Source: Mycolicibacterium confluentis (GTDB lineage Bacteria; Actinomycetota; Actinomycetes; Mycobacteriales; Mycobacteriaceae). From it: a stretch of 64,000 bases of DNA. Made by a program: the position numbers and the translations under genes. The stretch covers positions 3,906,001-3,970,000 of the forward strand of contig NZ_AP022612.1 in NCBI RefSeq assembly GCF_010729895.1, read 5' to 3'. Positions 1-9,389 of the stretch are shown in pieces (position 1 is the stretch's first letter; every line of letters begins with the position of its first letter). The notes under the pieces were generated by a model, which was not told where the DNA came from, did not search any database, and was given only the letters and a program-made list of their open reading frames with translations.

Positions 1-76
1 CACCGATGTCGAGTGTTCGGCCAGTGTCGAAGGTCTGCCGCAGCCGGGCCACGGTCTGCGCGGGTTCAGCTGTCAT
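1..76 (-). CDS. Aldehyde dehydrogenase family protein, N-terminal fragment (runs off the window)
   Basis: Only the first 25 codons are present, reading from ATG at 76 leftward. The visible start (MTAEPAQTVARLRQTFDTGR) resembles the N-terminus of NAD(P)-dependent aldehyde dehydrogenases, which often open with a TVARLR-x-TF-x-TGRT segment. An AGGA ribosome-binding sequence lies just upstream of the ATG. It follows the TetR gene by 27 bases on the same strand and probably belongs to the same leftward operon. The identification rests on a short segment and is tentative. Confidence 0.5.
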   Translation of the reverse strand, partial: MTAEPAQTVARLRQTFDTGRTLDIG

Positions 77-103
77 TCCTGCCTTTCCGGGCAGGACGAC
101 ACC

Positions 104-742
104 TCAGGAACCGGTGCTGCCCTCGCCCGTCAGAATCAATGCGTCGAAAAGCTGTGTCATGGCGTCCAGCGCGTTGGCGTCAACAGAGGCCGCGGCGTGC
201 GCGAAGCCGTCGACCACGGCGCTGATCATTCCTGCCACCAGCAGGGGGTTTGCGTCGGCGGGGATGTGCCCACCCTGCTGTCCGGTCATCACGGCCTCGG
301 CCAGGGAGGCGCGCATGCCCTCGGTCTGCTGGGTGAAGATGTCGGTCAACTCCGCGTGCCGGCGCGCGTCGACGGGCGCGGCGGCCACGAAACCCGCGAG
401 TTCGGGCGACTCGTGGTTGATCCGGATGGCCTCCATCAGGATGGCCCGCAGCAGCTCCGGCACGGTGTGCGCACCAGCCATCGCGGCCCTGCTGCGCGTG
501 ACGATGTTGCCGTAGACGTACGTGCAGACGGCCTCGAACAGCTTGCGTTTGGCACCGAAGTGGTAGTACACCGAACCGGCCGTGACTCCAGCCATTTCGG
601 CGATCAGGCTGTTGGTGGCGGCCCCGTAGCCGTGCTGCGCGAAGCAGCGGCAACCCGCCTCGATCACCCGCTGCCGGGTGTCGAAGCTGTCGCTGCCCGC
701 GGGACGACCCGGGCCCGTTCGCGCCACTCTGGTGTCAGCCAT
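104..742 (-). CDS. TetR-family transcriptional regulator
   Basis: This is a DNA-binding repressor-type protein of about 212 residues. An N-terminal helix-turn-helix (RQRVIEAGCRCFAQHGYG, then SLIAEMAGVTAGSVYYHFGA) is followed by a helical ligand-binding domain. I chose ATG 742, which starts just before the HTH. An upstream GTG at 790 would overlap the Rieske gene stop and add 16 residues, and neither start has a strong ribosome-binding site. It sits third in a leftward operon after the SDR and Rieske genes and is the obvious candidate to control that operon through the inverted repeat at 3019-3032. The ligand is unknown. Confidence 0.85.
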   Translation of the reverse strand: MADTRVARTGPGRPAGSDSFDTRQRVIEAGCRCFAQHGYGAATNSLIAEMAGVTAGSVYYHFGAKRKLFEAVCTYVYGNIVTRSRAAMAGAHTVPELLRAILMEAIRINHESPELAGFVAAAPVDARRHAELTDIFTQQTEGMRASLAEAVMTGQQGGHIPADANPLLVAGMISAVVDGFAHAAASVDANALDAMTQLFDALILTGEGSTGS

Positions 743-779
743 GGACCAATCATGGCGCACGGCACCGGCGCGCAGGCGG

Positions 780-2180
780 TCAACCGTCACCGCGGAGGCA
801 TCTGTCGAGGTCCTGGTGGAACTGCCTGATCCGAACCTCCTGGTAGTTGGCCAGCGTCACCCCCGGCTTGGTCATGGACCGCAGGCCGCGCTGGATCCTG
901 GGCAGATTGGCCAGGTCCTGGTTGAAGACCGCGCACAGTCCGCCCAGTTCCGGTGCGTCGTTGTAGTCCTCGTCGGGCCCGAGCCAATGCACCGGGGCCG
1001 TCTTCGGCTTGGGCACGCCCGGCGGCAGCGGGATCAGCAGCATGATGTCGAAGATGCATCGGTTGGGGTCGTTTCCGTAGGGCCGGAATCGGTAAGTCAA
1101 CGGCGCCCCGACGCCCGCCCACGGCACCATGTTGGGGAACACGAAGTACTGGATCGCGTCGAGCATCTCGGAGTCACTGGTCGTCGACAGATCCGCCCCG
1201 GTGGTCTGCGCCAGGTTCTCCCGCATCGCGGCCGCGACGATCGGGCGCGCCGAGGCCCCCTCGGGGACTTCGAACGCGCCGACCCCCTCGGGAAAGAAGT
1301 CCCGGAACATCGCGTCGAGCACATCCTGGGGTTCCAGCGGTTCCAGGTGCGGGCTGCTGGTGGCCTGCGGGGTGATCATCCGGTTGAAGCCCGGCAGGCC
1401 GTCGGTCCGGGGATATACGTCGTACTGCGTGTTCGAGTCCCCGAGGTACTCCAGCAGTTGCGGATGGGTCGCGATCACGTGGTAGGACTCCAGGAACGCC
1501 TCCATGCCGACTTTCCAGTTGCAGTCGATCACCTTGGCGACGTGCACGGCCTTGAACCGGTCCGCCAGGTTGAACGGCGCGAAGTGCTTGTCGAGGTCGC
1601 CCAGATATTTCGCGAGCGGCGGGGCGTCTGCGTCGGGGTTGACGAACACGAACCCCGCCCAGAGTCCGACCTGCGCCTCGGGCAGCGCGAACTTCTGGTC
1701 ATCGACATGCGGGAAGTCCCACCGGCACGGCACATCGGTGAGCGCACCCTCCAGGCTCCACGTGAATCCATGGAAGGGACAACGCAGTTGGTTGACCCGG
1801 CCCTCGTCATCGCACAGTCGGGTGCCGCGGTGCAGACACGCGTTGTGGAAGGCCTTGATCTCCCCCGACGCGCTGCGCACCACGATCAGCGACAGGTCCG
1901 CGACGTCGTACACGTGGTAGTCGCCCGGCTCGGGGATGTCCTCCTCCCGGCATGCGAGCTGCCAGGTGCGGTTCCAGACGCGCTTGACCTCGAGCTCGTG
2001 GAACTCCTGCGAGAGGTAGCGCTGGATGTCGATGTCCTCGGAGCCGAGGTAGACCGCAGACTCCTCGAGCAGCGGCGCAGGCACCTCGCGGCTGTCCGTC
2101 GCCAGCAGGCTCTGCACCGTCGGCCCCGACGACCGGGCTGTCCCCGGTTCGGGCTTCGTGCGATCCGTCGTGTCGGTCAC
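780..2180 (-). CDS. Rieske non-heme iron aromatic-ring-type oxygenase, alpha subunit
   Basis: This is the terminal oxygenase component of a Rieske-type hydroxylase, about 466 residues. The [2Fe-2S] ligands are visible as C115-x-H117 and C134-x2-H137 (CPFHGFTW). The mononuclear iron site is in the H234-x4-H239 motif ([10 protein letters not shown]). The GTG start at 2180 overlaps the SDR stop by four bases (GTGA), so the two are translationally coupled. No ferredoxin or reductase partner is encoded nearby, so electrons must come from elsewhere. Family members hydroxylate aromatic, steroid or terpenoid substrates. The neighbouring P450 and mce operon suggest a lipid or terpenoid substrate, but this is inference. 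Confidence 0.9.
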   Translation of the reverse strand: MTDTTDRTKPEPGTARSSGPTVQSLLATDSREVPAPLLEESAVYLGSEDIDIQRYLSQEFHELEVKRVWNRTWQLACREEDIPEPGDYHVYDVADLSLIVVRSASGEIKAFHNACLHRGTRLCDDEGRVNQLRCPFHGFTWSLEGALTDVPCRWDFPHVDDQKFALPEAQVGLWAGFVFVNPDADAPPLAKYLGDLDKHFAPFNLADRFKAVHVAKVIDCNWKVGMEAFLESYHVIATHPQLLEYLGDSNTQYDVYPRTDGLPGFNRMITPQATSSPHLEPLEPQDVLDAMFRDFFPEGVGAFEVPEGASARPIVAAAMRENLAQTTGADLSTTSDSEMLDAIQYFVFPNMVPWAGVGAPLTYRFRPYGNDPNRCIFDIMLLIPLPPGVPKPKTAPVHWLGPDEDYNDAPELGGLCAVFNQDLANLPRIQRGLRSMTKPGVTLANYQEVRIRQFHQDLDRCLRGDG

Positions 2181-2953
2181 TGGGCTGCTCCCGTCGCCGT
2201 CAACTGTTCGAAGTACTGTCCGACCGCCGTCCCGATGAACGCCGAGCCGTTGACCCCCCAACCCCCGTCGACGTACAGCGTCTGGCCGGTGATGTAGCTG
2301 GCCTGCGGTGAGGCCAGGAAGGCCACCGCCTGCGCCACGTCGTCGGGGACACCCAAGCGCCCCAAGGGCATCGAGTCGCCGATCGCGGCCTGTAGACCCG
2401 GGTCCGCGAACTCGCCTTCGGTGCCGTCGGTGAGCACCAGGCCCGGGCCGACGGCGTTGACGCGAATCCGCCGAGGAGCGAACTCGGCGGCCATCTGCTT
2501 GGTCAGGGCCGAGATCGCCGCCTTGGAGGCCGGATAGATGCCGCGGCCCACACCCCCGAGATCGCCGAGCACCGATCCGAGGTTGACGATGGCACCCCCG
2601 CCTGCGGCGAACTTCGGCAGCAGGGCCTTGGTCACCAGCCAACTGCCGAGCACGTTGACCCGCAGCACCGCAGTGATGTCGGCCTCGGTGCTCTCGTCGA
2701 GGGTCTGGGAGCGCCAGATGCCGGCGTTGTTCACCAGCACGTCGACGGTTTCGACCTCTGCGGCCAGGGCGGCGACGTCAGCGGCGTCGGAGACGTCGCA
2801 GGCCACGGCCCGTCCGCCCACCGCGTCGGCGACCTCCTTGGCCGCGGCGAGGTCGATGTCCGCCATGACCACCCGCGCTCCGTCGGCGGCGAGACGCGCT
2901 GCGATCGCACGCCCGATTCCCTTTCCGGCACCGGTCACCACGGCTGTCGGCAC
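2177..2953 (-). CDS. Short-chain dehydrogenase/reductase (SDR)
   Basis: This is an NAD(P)-dependent oxidoreductase of the classical SDR family, 258 residues from GTG 2953. It shows the cofactor motif TGAGKGIG (7-14), NNAG (75-78) and the catalytic S127, Y140 and K144 (YPASK). The C-terminus carries the usual [14 protein letters not shown] segment. GTG 2953 is preferred because GAGGAAGA lies directly upstream; a GTG at 2989 would add 12 residues. It is the first gene of the leftward operon with the Rieske oxygenase and TetR regulator and probably oxidises an alcohol in the same pathway. Substrate unknown. Confidence 0.9.
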   Translation of the reverse strand: MPTAVVTGAGKGIGRAIAARLAADGARVVMADIDLAAAKEVADAVGGRAVACDVSDAADVAALAAEVETVDVLVNNAGIWRSQTLDESTEADITAVLRVNVLGSWLVTKALLPKFAAGGGAIVNLGSVLGDLGGVGRGIYPASKAAISALTKQMAAEFAPRRIRVNAVGPGLVLTDGTEGEFADPGLQAAIGDSMPLGRLGVPDDVAQAVAFLASPQASYITGQTLYVDGGWGVNGSAFIGTAVGQYFEQLTATGAAQ

Positions 2954-3013
2954 GTCTTCCTCGCTTCCCCGGTCATCGAGATCGATCACCCTTGTTTATG
3001 ACTTAGCTCACTA

Positions 3014-3039
3014 TTATATTGGTCCACCAATTAGTCAAG
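3014..3039 (-). promoter_or_regulatory. Promoter with embedded palindromic operator for the SDR-Rieske operon
   Basis: On the minus strand there is a TATAAT -10 sequence (3014-3019) and a TTGACT -35-like sequence (3034-3039). Between and touching them lies a perfect inverted repeat ATTGGT-CC-ACCAAT (3019-3032). The apparent spacer is only 14 bases, so the exact -35 is uncertain. The position suits a repressor operator, for the TetR gene at 104-742 or for a GntR-type regulator. The rightward P450 gene starts 42 bases away, so both directions may be controlled. Confidence 0.55.
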
Positions 3040-3080
3040 CGCTCGACCGCAGTCCCCTTCGACACCCTCTGGAGACGGTT

Positions 3081-4364
3081 TTGACCGACATCGCGAACCC
3101 CGCCAACGCCTGCCCGGTCAGCTCTTTCGACCCGCTTGACCCGGAGACCATGCAGTGCCCGCACCCCTGGTACCAGTCACTTCGCCGCGATGCGCCCGTG
3201 CACTTCGTCGCGAGTCGGGGCATGTGGTTCGTCACCTCGAAGGACCTGGTTGACGAGGCGCTGCTGAATCACGACGTGTTCTCGTCGGCGTTCGGGCTGC
3301 CCCAGATGCCGCCGCCGGACTCGGTGGCCGAGGAGGTCGCGGCGATCGCGGCAGAGGGGTGGGAGCACCTGCCGACGCTGCTGACGGCCGACCCGCCCGA
3401 ACACCACTACTACCGCCGGATGGTGGCGCGCGCGTTCACGCCGCGGTTCGTCGCGCAACGGGAACCCGAGATCCGCCAGATCGTGGCCGACCTGCTGGCC
3501 GAGATCCCCGAGGGGCAACCGATCGAGTTCGTGGAGGCGTTCGCGGCACCGCTGCCGCTGCACATCATCGCGGCCGCCCTCGGCGTCTCCGATGACCGCA
3601 TCGACGACTTCCGGCGTTGGTCGGATCAGTTCGCGCTGACCCTCGGCGCCGAGATCGACGCCGACGGCGCCCTCGAACAGGCTCGCAGCCTGCTGGAGTA
3701 TCAGCGCTACTTCGTCGCGCAACTCGAGGACCGGCGCACCGACCCGCGCGACGACCTCATCACGGGTCTGGTGCAGGCGTCCAACGCAGGCGACGACGAA
3801 CCGTTGAGCAACGGTGCGGCGCTGAGCATCATCCAGCAGATCCTGATCGCCGGCAACGAGACCTCGCGCAAGCTGATGACCGGCACGCTGCACCAACTGG
3901 CACTCAACCCGACGTGGTGGAACTGGTTCAAGGAGGATCCTGCAGCGCGCTCGGCCGACCTGGTCGAGGAGGCACTGCGCTTCCTGACCCCCGTGCAGTC
4001 GATGTTCCGCATCACGAAAGCCGAGGCGACACTGGGCGACTACACGATCCCGCCGGGCTCCATGGTCGTGCTGGCCTTCGGCTCGGCCAACCGCGACGAG
4101 GCACAGTTCGCCGACGGTGAGGAGTTCAACCCGGCACGTGAGAATGCCAAGTCGCACTTGGCCTTCGGCTCGGGAATCCACACCTGCCTCGGTGCGTCTC
4201 TGGCCCGCCTGCAGGCCAGGATCGCGCTCGAGGAACTCGCCACCCGCTACGCAGGAGTCACCCTGGCCGATGACAACGACTTCGAGTACGAGCCGAGCTT
4301 CATGCTGCGCGGACTCAAGCGACTGTCACTGGTGTTCGACGCCACTGGGGGCCACCGGTCTTGA
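3081..4364 (+). CDS. Cytochrome P450
   Basis: This is a heme monooxygenase of 427 residues, a normal length for a bacterial class I P450. The I-helix motif is AGNET (257-261) where AGxDT is usual. The ExxR pair is E297-R300, and the heme-thiolate loop is FGSGIHTCLG with Cys369. TTG 3081 is the start, with TGGAGA six bases upstream; no ATG or GTG fits. It is the first gene of the rightward operon and its stop overlaps the TTG start of the YrbE gene (TTGA). Position upstream of an mce operon suggests oxidation of an imported lipid, sterol or terpenoid. Redox partner genes are not nearby. Confidence 0.92.
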   Translation: MTDIANPANACPVSSFDPLDPETMQCPHPWYQSLRRDAPVHFVASRGMWFVTSKDLVDEALLNHDVFSSAFGLPQMPPPDSVAEEVAAIAAEGWEHLPTLLTADPPEHHYYRRMVARAFTPRFVAQREPEIRQIVADLLAEIPEGQPIEFVEAFAAPLPLHIIAAALGVSDDRIDDFRRWSDQFALTLGAEIDADGALEQARSLLEYQRYFVAQLEDRRTDPRDDLITGLVQASNAGDDEPLSNGAALSIIQQILIAGNETSRKLMTGTLHQLALNPTWWNWFKEDPAARSADLVEEALRFLTPVQSMFRITKAEATLGDYTIPPGSMVVLAFGSANRDEAQFADGEEFNPARENAKSHLAFGSGIHTCLGASLARLQARIALEELATRYAGVTLADDNDFEYEPSFMLRGLKRLSLVFDATGGHRS

Positions 4365-5197
4365 CCGCGCACCCGGCGAGCACCCAGATCGCCCAGTGGT
4401 CCAGGGGTTATCTGGACCGCCACCCGTTCCTGGCGTTGCGCACCGTCGGCGGTCAATGTGTGCTGGCGGTGCGCACGTTCCAGCACATGACCGTCGACAT
4501 GGTCCGTGGGCGCTTCCCGTTCACCGAGTTCGTCGAGCAGGCCGTGTTCATGGCCCGCACCGCGGTGGTGCCCACCCTGTTCGTCGCCGTACCGATCAGC
4601 GTGACCCTGGCCATCCAATTCAGCCTGCTGGCAGGACAACTCGGCGCCACCTCGCTCGCCGGAGCCGCCAACGGGCTTGCGGTGATCCGGCAGGGCGCCC
4701 CCCTGGTCGCGGCGATCCTGATGGCCGCCGCGGTCGGATCGGCCACCAGCGCGGACCTGGGCTCACGCGCCATCCGCGAGGAGACCGACGCCATGGAGGT
4801 CATGGGCGTGTCCGTGATCCGGCGACTCGTGGTCCCACGCTTGGCGGCCAGCGTCCTGGTCGCGGTGTGCCTCACCGGCTTCACGTGCTTCATCGGTTTT
4901 CTGGCGGGCTACGCGTTCACGGTGATGCTGCAGGGTGGAACGCCCGGCAGTTACACCGCGACGTTCTCGTCCTTCGCGACCGTCGACGACCTCGTCGTCA
5001 CCCTGGTCAAGGCCGTGGTGTTCGGGGTGATCGTCGCGATCATCTCCTGTTACAAGGGACTGTCCACCCATGGCGGACCGGCCGGTGTCGCCAACTCCGT
5101 CAATGCCGCTGTGGTGCAGTCGATCCTGCTTCTGCTGCTGGCCAACGTCCTGATCAGCCAGATGTATCTGGTGCTGTTTCCCAAGGCGGGGTTCTGA
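4361..5197 (+). CDS. yrbEA: Mce-associated ABC permease, YrbE/MlaE family, first subunit
   Basis: This 278-residue integral membrane protein is the first of two permease subunits of an Mce lipid importer. It has hydrophobic segments characteristic of the MlaE family and the conserved cytoplasmic loop near LGSRAIREETDAMEVMG, the EExDAM(E) motif thought to contact the ATPase (MceG, encoded elsewhere). The TTG start at 4361 overlaps the P450 stop. It pairs with the next gene. Confidence 0.92.
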   Translation: MTAHPASTQIAQWSRGYLDRHPFLALRTVGGQCVLAVRTFQHMTVDMVRGRFPFTEFVEQAVFMARTAVVPTLFVAVPISVTLAIQFSLLAGQLGATSLAGAANGLAVIRQGAPLVAAILMAAAVGSATSADLGSRAIREETDAMEVMGVSVIRRLVVPRLAASVLVAVCLTGFTCFIGFLAGYAFTVMLQGGTPGSYTATFSSFATVDDLVVTLVKAVVFGVIVAIISCYKGLSTHGGPAGVANSVNAAVVQSILLLLLANVLISQMYLVLFPKAGF

Positions 5198-5198
5198 C

Positions 5199-6056
5199 GT
5201 GGCCGCCACCACCCATCTGCCGCTGGGAGTCCGACCCGTCGTCAACACGGGGCAGTCGGTGCGCGTGCAGATGGACCGGATCGGCCACATGGTGGCGTTC
5301 TTCTTCCGCACGCTGGCCGGCATCCCCATCGTTCTGAAGCGCTATCCCCGCGAATTCCTGCGACTGTCCTCCGACATCACCTGGGGCAACGGGTCGATCG
5401 TGGTGGGCGGAGGCACCGCCGGGGTGGTGTTGGTGGTGGGCGCCGCGGCCGGGGCCGTGGTCGCGATCGAGGGCTACAACGCGCTGAACCTGCTGGGCCT
5501 GGGTCCGGCCACCGGACTGATCACCGCCTTGGCGACCGTGCGTGAACTCGCACCGATGATGGCCGCGCTGGCCTTCGCGATCCAGGCCGGTTGCCGGTTC
5601 ACCGCCCAGTTGGGCGCCATGCGCATCTCCGAGGAGATCGACGCGCTGGAATCGGTTGCCATCAGGCCCATTCCGTACCTCGTGACCACCCGCGTGCTGG
5701 CCTCGGCCCTGGCGGTGATCCCGCTGTTCGTGGTGTGCCTGGCACTCAACTTCCTGGTGTGCGAGTTCGTGGTGTCGATGGCCAGCGGCCAGGCCTCGGG
5801 CACCTATCTGCACTACTTCACGCTCATGCTGTCGGGCCGCGACATGTTCTTCGCCGTCATCAAGGTCGGGGTGTTCGTCGCGATCATGTCGACGGTGCAG
5901 TGCTACTACGGCTTCTACGCCAGCGGCGGGCCACGCGGGGTGGGCATCGCCGCCGGACGCGCCATGCGCGCCAGCATCACGCTGATGGTGATCGTCAACA
6001 TGTTCATGACGATGGCGTTCTGGGGCATCGACTCCGGCGGAAGGTTGGGTGGCTGA
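5199..6056 (+). CDS. yrbEB: Mce-associated ABC permease, YrbE/MlaE family, second subunit
   Basis: This 285-residue integral membrane permease is homologous to the preceding gene and forms the second half of the Mce transporter channel. The coupling motif is MRISEEIDALESV. GTG 5199 begins one base after the previous stop, and the TGA overlaps the mceA ATG (TGATG). Gene pairing and order are those of every mycobacterial mce operon. Confidence 0.92.
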   Translation: MAATTHLPLGVRPVVNTGQSVRVQMDRIGHMVAFFFRTLAGIPIVLKRYPREFLRLSSDITWGNGSIVVGGGTAGVVLVVGAAAGAVVAIEGYNALNLLGLGPATGLITALATVRELAPMMAALAFAIQAGCRFTAQLGAMRISEEIDALESVAIRPIPYLVTTRVLASALAVIPLFVVCLALNFLVCEFVVSMASGQASGTYLHYFTLMLSGRDMFFAVIKVGVFVAIMSTVQCYYGFYASGGPRGVGIAAGRAMRASITLMVIVNMFMTMAFWGIDSGGRLGG

Positions 6057-7318
6057 TGCCCAACCGCTTCGAACTCGACGGCCGGGGACCGTCCAACGGC
6101 GCGCTGCTGCTGACGTGCCTGGCATTCGCTCTGGTGTGCGCGCTGGCGCTGACCCTGATGGTCGCGAAATCCAATGGTGCACTGGACCGCCAGGTTCGCG
6201 TCGTCGCGAGCCTGCCCAGCGTCGGCGACGGACTGCCGCCGAAGTCCGACGTCAAGTTCCGCGGCGTGCTGGTCGGCATGGTCCGCAACGTCACGCCCAG
6301 CCTCGACGGCAGCCCCAATATCGTCTCGATCGACCTCGATCCGAACCACGCCCGGGGTATCCCCGCGACCGTCACCGCGCGCATCGTCCCCGGAAACGCC
6401 TTCGCGGTCTCGACCGTGCAACTCGTCGAGCACGGCGCTGGGCCCGCGATCGCAGGCGGTGCGGTGATCCAGCAGGACGACAGCCTGCCGACCCAGCTGT
6501 TCCAGACGACGCTGGTCAAACTGCGGGAACTCGCGGCAGCCGTCGGCCGACCCGACGGTGACCGCACTCTCGGTCTGCTGCAGACGATCTCGGAGGCGAC
6601 CTCGGGCAAGGGTGTGCAGTTGACCGCGGCCGCCCAGGGCCTCAACCGGATCGTCACCGAGATGAACGAACTGGAGGCCGAGGAGACCGGGCCACCCACG
6701 CTGGAAACCTGGAACTCGGCCATCGCGGCGCTGCAGACCACGGCACCGGAGCTGGTGGACTCCCTGCACGCGGCCGTTGCGCCCATGCGCACGGTCGCAG
6801 AACAGCACAACGAACTGGCCAACCTGCTCTCCGGCGCCAACCACACGATGGGCACGCTGCGCACCGCGATGGACAACAACGCCGACCGCCTCGTCGGCAT
6901 CACCACCAACCTCACGCCTGTCGTCGGCGTGCTGGCCGACCGGTCGGCGAAGTTCCCGGCCGTGGCCGTCGGCGTCAACAACGTCATCAACGGCTTCTTC
7001 GACGAACTGTGGACCCGCACAGGCAAAAAGGTCACGTTCACCTTCAAACTCGTTGTCGCGCTGGCGCCGCTGCGGCTCTACACCCGGGCCGACTGCCCCG
7101 TGTACGGGGACCTTCTCGGTCCCAGCTGCGACACCGCACCCGAGACCACCCCGATCATCGACACCCGGGGCCTGCCCGACCCCCGCGCCTACGTCCCGCC
7201 CCCGGGTACGACGGTGCCCGAACCGGGGTCGGTCGCCGACGAACTGCTGCTCGGTGCCGTCGACACCCCGCCCCCGCCGGAGGTGTTCGCCCCCGCCGAA
7301 GCCCCGGGGCCGCCATGA
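6056..7318 (+). CDS. mceA: Mce family protein, MceA position
   Basis: This 420-residue protein is the first of six Mce subunits, which form a periplasm-spanning lipid-binding tunnel. One N-terminal membrane anchor (about residues 14-37) is followed by the MlaD/MCE domain (SVGDGLPPKSDVKFRGVLVG) and a long helical region. The C-terminus is proline-rich (VPPPGTTVPEPG). ATG 6056 overlaps the yrbEB stop, and the frame open further upstream is only overlap. It was named by position; which numbered mce operon this corresponds to cannot be decided here. Confidence 0.9.
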   Translation: MPNRFELDGRGPSNGALLLTCLAFALVCALALTLMVAKSNGALDRQVRVVASLPSVGDGLPPKSDVKFRGVLVGMVRNVTPSLDGSPNIVSIDLDPNHARGIPATVTARIVPGNAFAVSTVQLVEHGAGPAIAGGAVIQQDDSLPTQLFQTTLVKLRELAAAVGRPDGDRTLGLLQTISEATSGKGVQLTAAAQGLNRIVTEMNELEAEETGPPTLETWNSAIAALQTTAPELVDSLHAAVAPMRTVAEQHNELANLLSGANHTMGTLRTAMDNNADRLVGITTNLTPVVGVLADRSAKFPAVAVGVNNVINGFFDELWTRTGKKVTFTFKLVVALAPLRLYTRADCPVYGDLLGPSCDTAPETTPIIDTRGLPDPRAYVPPPGTTVPEPGSVADELLLGAVDTPPPPEVFAPAEAPGPP

Positions 7319-8355
7319 CCAGCGCGCATCGAAACCTGGTGTGGCTCGCGCTGTTCGTCGTGGGCTGCCTGGCCCTGACCTGGACCATCTTTGTGACGCT
7401 GCGCCGCGACGTGACCGGATCCACGCACACCTACTCGGCGGTGTTCACCGACGCCACGGGTCTGCGCGCGGGTTCCGACGTCCGGATGGCGGGGGTGCGC
7501 GTCGGCCGTGTGGACGCCGTGGCACTCGACAACGACATGGCCCGAGTCGAATTCCGGGTCGAAAGCAACCAACCCGTCACCGGCAACACCAAAGCCTCGG
7601 TGATCTACCAGAACATCATCGGCCAGCGCTACATCGACCTGTCGCTGGCCGACTTCGGGCAACCCCAGCGGCTGGAGGACGGCGCCCAGATCCCGCTCGA
7701 GCACACCGCACCGTCGTTCGACGTGACCAACCTGCTCAACGGATTCGAGCCGATGTTCACCCTGCTGGACCCCGACAACCGCGGGAACCTGTCGACCGCG
7801 CTGATCAATGCGCTGCAGGGCGACTCGCAGTCCCTGGTGGTGCTGATCGGTGAGACCTCCCGGCTGGCACGGTCACTGGCCGGACCCGACGAGGTGCTTG
7901 GTCAGGTCATCGACAGCCTCAACGCGGTGACCGCCAACCTCGCGTCCCGCGGCACGCAGTTGCAGGGCACCCTGGTGCACCTGCGGGCGGTGGTGGCCGA
8001 CCTGAACTCGCACCGCGACGAACTGGTCACCTCGACCGGGTCGATCTCCCACGTGGTGGGCCGACTCTCGGCGATCTCCTCGGCCGCCCGCCCCGAACTG
8101 CAGGACATGCTGCACCGCCAACCGGGCATGTTGTCGACGATGGTCGCCAAGCGCGACGAGTGGGCGACCGCGGGCGCCAACCTGCCCGCGATCCTCAAGG
8201 GCGTCGCGCGCATCACCGGCGACTCGACGGCCATGAGCGCCATGCCGTGCGACTTCAACTTCACGCTCTTCAACTTCCTCAAACCCATCATCCCGACGAT
8301 CGCCGACGCGGCCACCCCCGGTGGTCAGCGCAAGTACTCGGCGAAGTGCAGGTGA
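7315..8355 (+). CDS. mceB: Mce family protein, MceB position
   Basis: This 346-residue Mce subunit has an N-terminal membrane anchor (about 9-29) and an MCE domain (ATGLRAGSDVRMAGVRVGRV), then helices. It ends with the cysteine-containing tail seen in MceB proteins (PCDFNFTLFNF). ATG 7315 overlaps the mceA stop by four bases, indicating translational coupling. Confidence 0.9.
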   Translation: MTSAHRNLVWLALFVVGCLALTWTIFVTLRRDVTGSTHTYSAVFTDATGLRAGSDVRMAGVRVGRVDAVALDNDMARVEFRVESNQPVTGNTKASVIYQNIIGQRYIDLSLADFGQPQRLEDGAQIPLEHTAPSFDVTNLLNGFEPMFTLLDPDNRGNLSTALINALQGDSQSLVVLIGETSRLARSLAGPDEVLGQVIDSLNAVTANLASRGTQLQGTLVHLRAVVADLNSHRDELVTSTGSISHVVGRLSAISSAARPELQDMLHRQPGMLSTMVAKRDEWATAGANLPAILKGVARITGDSTAMSAMPCDFNFTLFNFLKPIIPTIADAATPGGQRKYSAKCR

Positions 8356-8357
8356 TC

Positions 8358-9389
8358 ATGACCAGACCTCGCACCCTCGAAGACCGCAGCACGCTGATGC
8401 TCGGCACCCTCGCGGTGCTCGCACTGGTCGCGCTCGTCGGCGGCACCACGCTGGTGAACTCGCTGCACCTGGGCAAGAAGACCTACACCGCGGAGTTCCT
8501 GCAGGCCGCCAATCTCCGCGCGGGCGATCAGGTCAGCATCGCCGGCGTCCCGGTCGGCACGGTCAACGCGACCACGCTGACCCGCGACCGCGTCCTGGTC
8601 ACGATGAAACTCGAAGGTGGGGTCAAGCTCGGCGCGCAGACCAGGGCTGCGATCAAACTGACCACGGTGCTGGGTTCGCGCTACGTCGAACTGCGACCCG
8701 CAGGCCGTGATCCGCTGACCGACAACCGGATCCCGTTGGCCAACACCGCCGTTCCCTACGACCTGCAGAAGCTGCTGCAGGACTCGACCCGCACGTTCGA
8801 GGACGTCGACGCGCAACGGTTCGCGGAGTCCCTGCAGACCGTGGCCGGCCAACTGCACGGTGTCCCCGCGGTGCTGCCCGAGGCGCTGGCCGGCGTCCAG
8901 GACCTCTCCATGGTGATCGCCGACCGCCGGGCGCAGATCGCGGATCTGCTGAAGAACACCGCGACCGTGGCCAAGATCCTGGGCGATCAGCAGGAGGACC
9001 TGGGCGCCCTGGTGACGCAGGGACGGGAGTTGACGCAGGAGATCGTGGCGCGGCGCGCCAGCGTGGACCGACTGCTGGTCGCCGCAACCGAACTCATCAC
9101 GACGATGCGCGATGTCACGGTCGACGACCGGGGCGACCTCGACCGGATGCTGGCCGACGTCCGCGAGGTCATGGCGATGTTCGGTGATCACGAGGACCTG
9201 CTGCGCAACCTCTTCCAGATCATGCCGATCACCATGCGCAATGTCGCCAACGCGACCGGCACGGGCCCGTTCCTCGACTTCATGCTCCCGGGCGGCCTGA
9301 TGGTCGACTCCTGGATGTGTGCGATCAGCGGGCGCGCCGAACAGTGGAAGTGGCCCGAGCGCTACCAGTACTTCAAGGACTGCGAATGA
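8358..9389 (+). CDS. mceC: Mce family protein, MceC position
   Basis: This is a 343-residue Mce subunit. It has an N-terminal anchor (about 14-36) and an MCE domain around LRAGDQVSIAGVPVGTV, followed by a long helical stretch. ATG 8358 is chosen. GTG 8352, two codons earlier, overlaps the mceB stop (GTGA) and is equally possible. The operon continues with a four-base overlap into mceD. Confidence 0.9.
   Translation: MTRPRTLEDRSTLMLGTLAVLALVALVGGTTLVNSLHLGKKTYTAEFLQAANLRAGDQVSIAGVPVGTVNATTLTRDRVLVTMKLEGGVKLGAQTRAAIKLTTVLGSRYVELRPAGRDPLTDNRIPLANTAVPYDLQKLLQDSTRTFEDVDAQRFAESLQTVAGQLHGVPAVLPEALAGVQDLSMVIADRRAQIADLLKNTATVAKILGDQQEDLGALVTQGRELTQEIVARRASVDRLLVAATELITTMRDVTVDDRGDLDRMLADVREVMAMFGDHEDLLRNLFQIMPITMRNVANATGTGPFLDFMLPGGLMVDSWMCAISGRAEQWKWPERYQYFKDCE

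Noticed and set aside
78..95. CCTGCC-N6-GGCAGG hairpin over the ribosome-binding region of the first dehydrogenase
   Set aside because: A six-base GC stem is weak evidence, and the gene is mostly outside the window.
678..2297. Long plus-strand open frame opposite the Rieske gene
   Set aside because: It has no recognisable domains and arises from third-position GC bias on the opposite strand.
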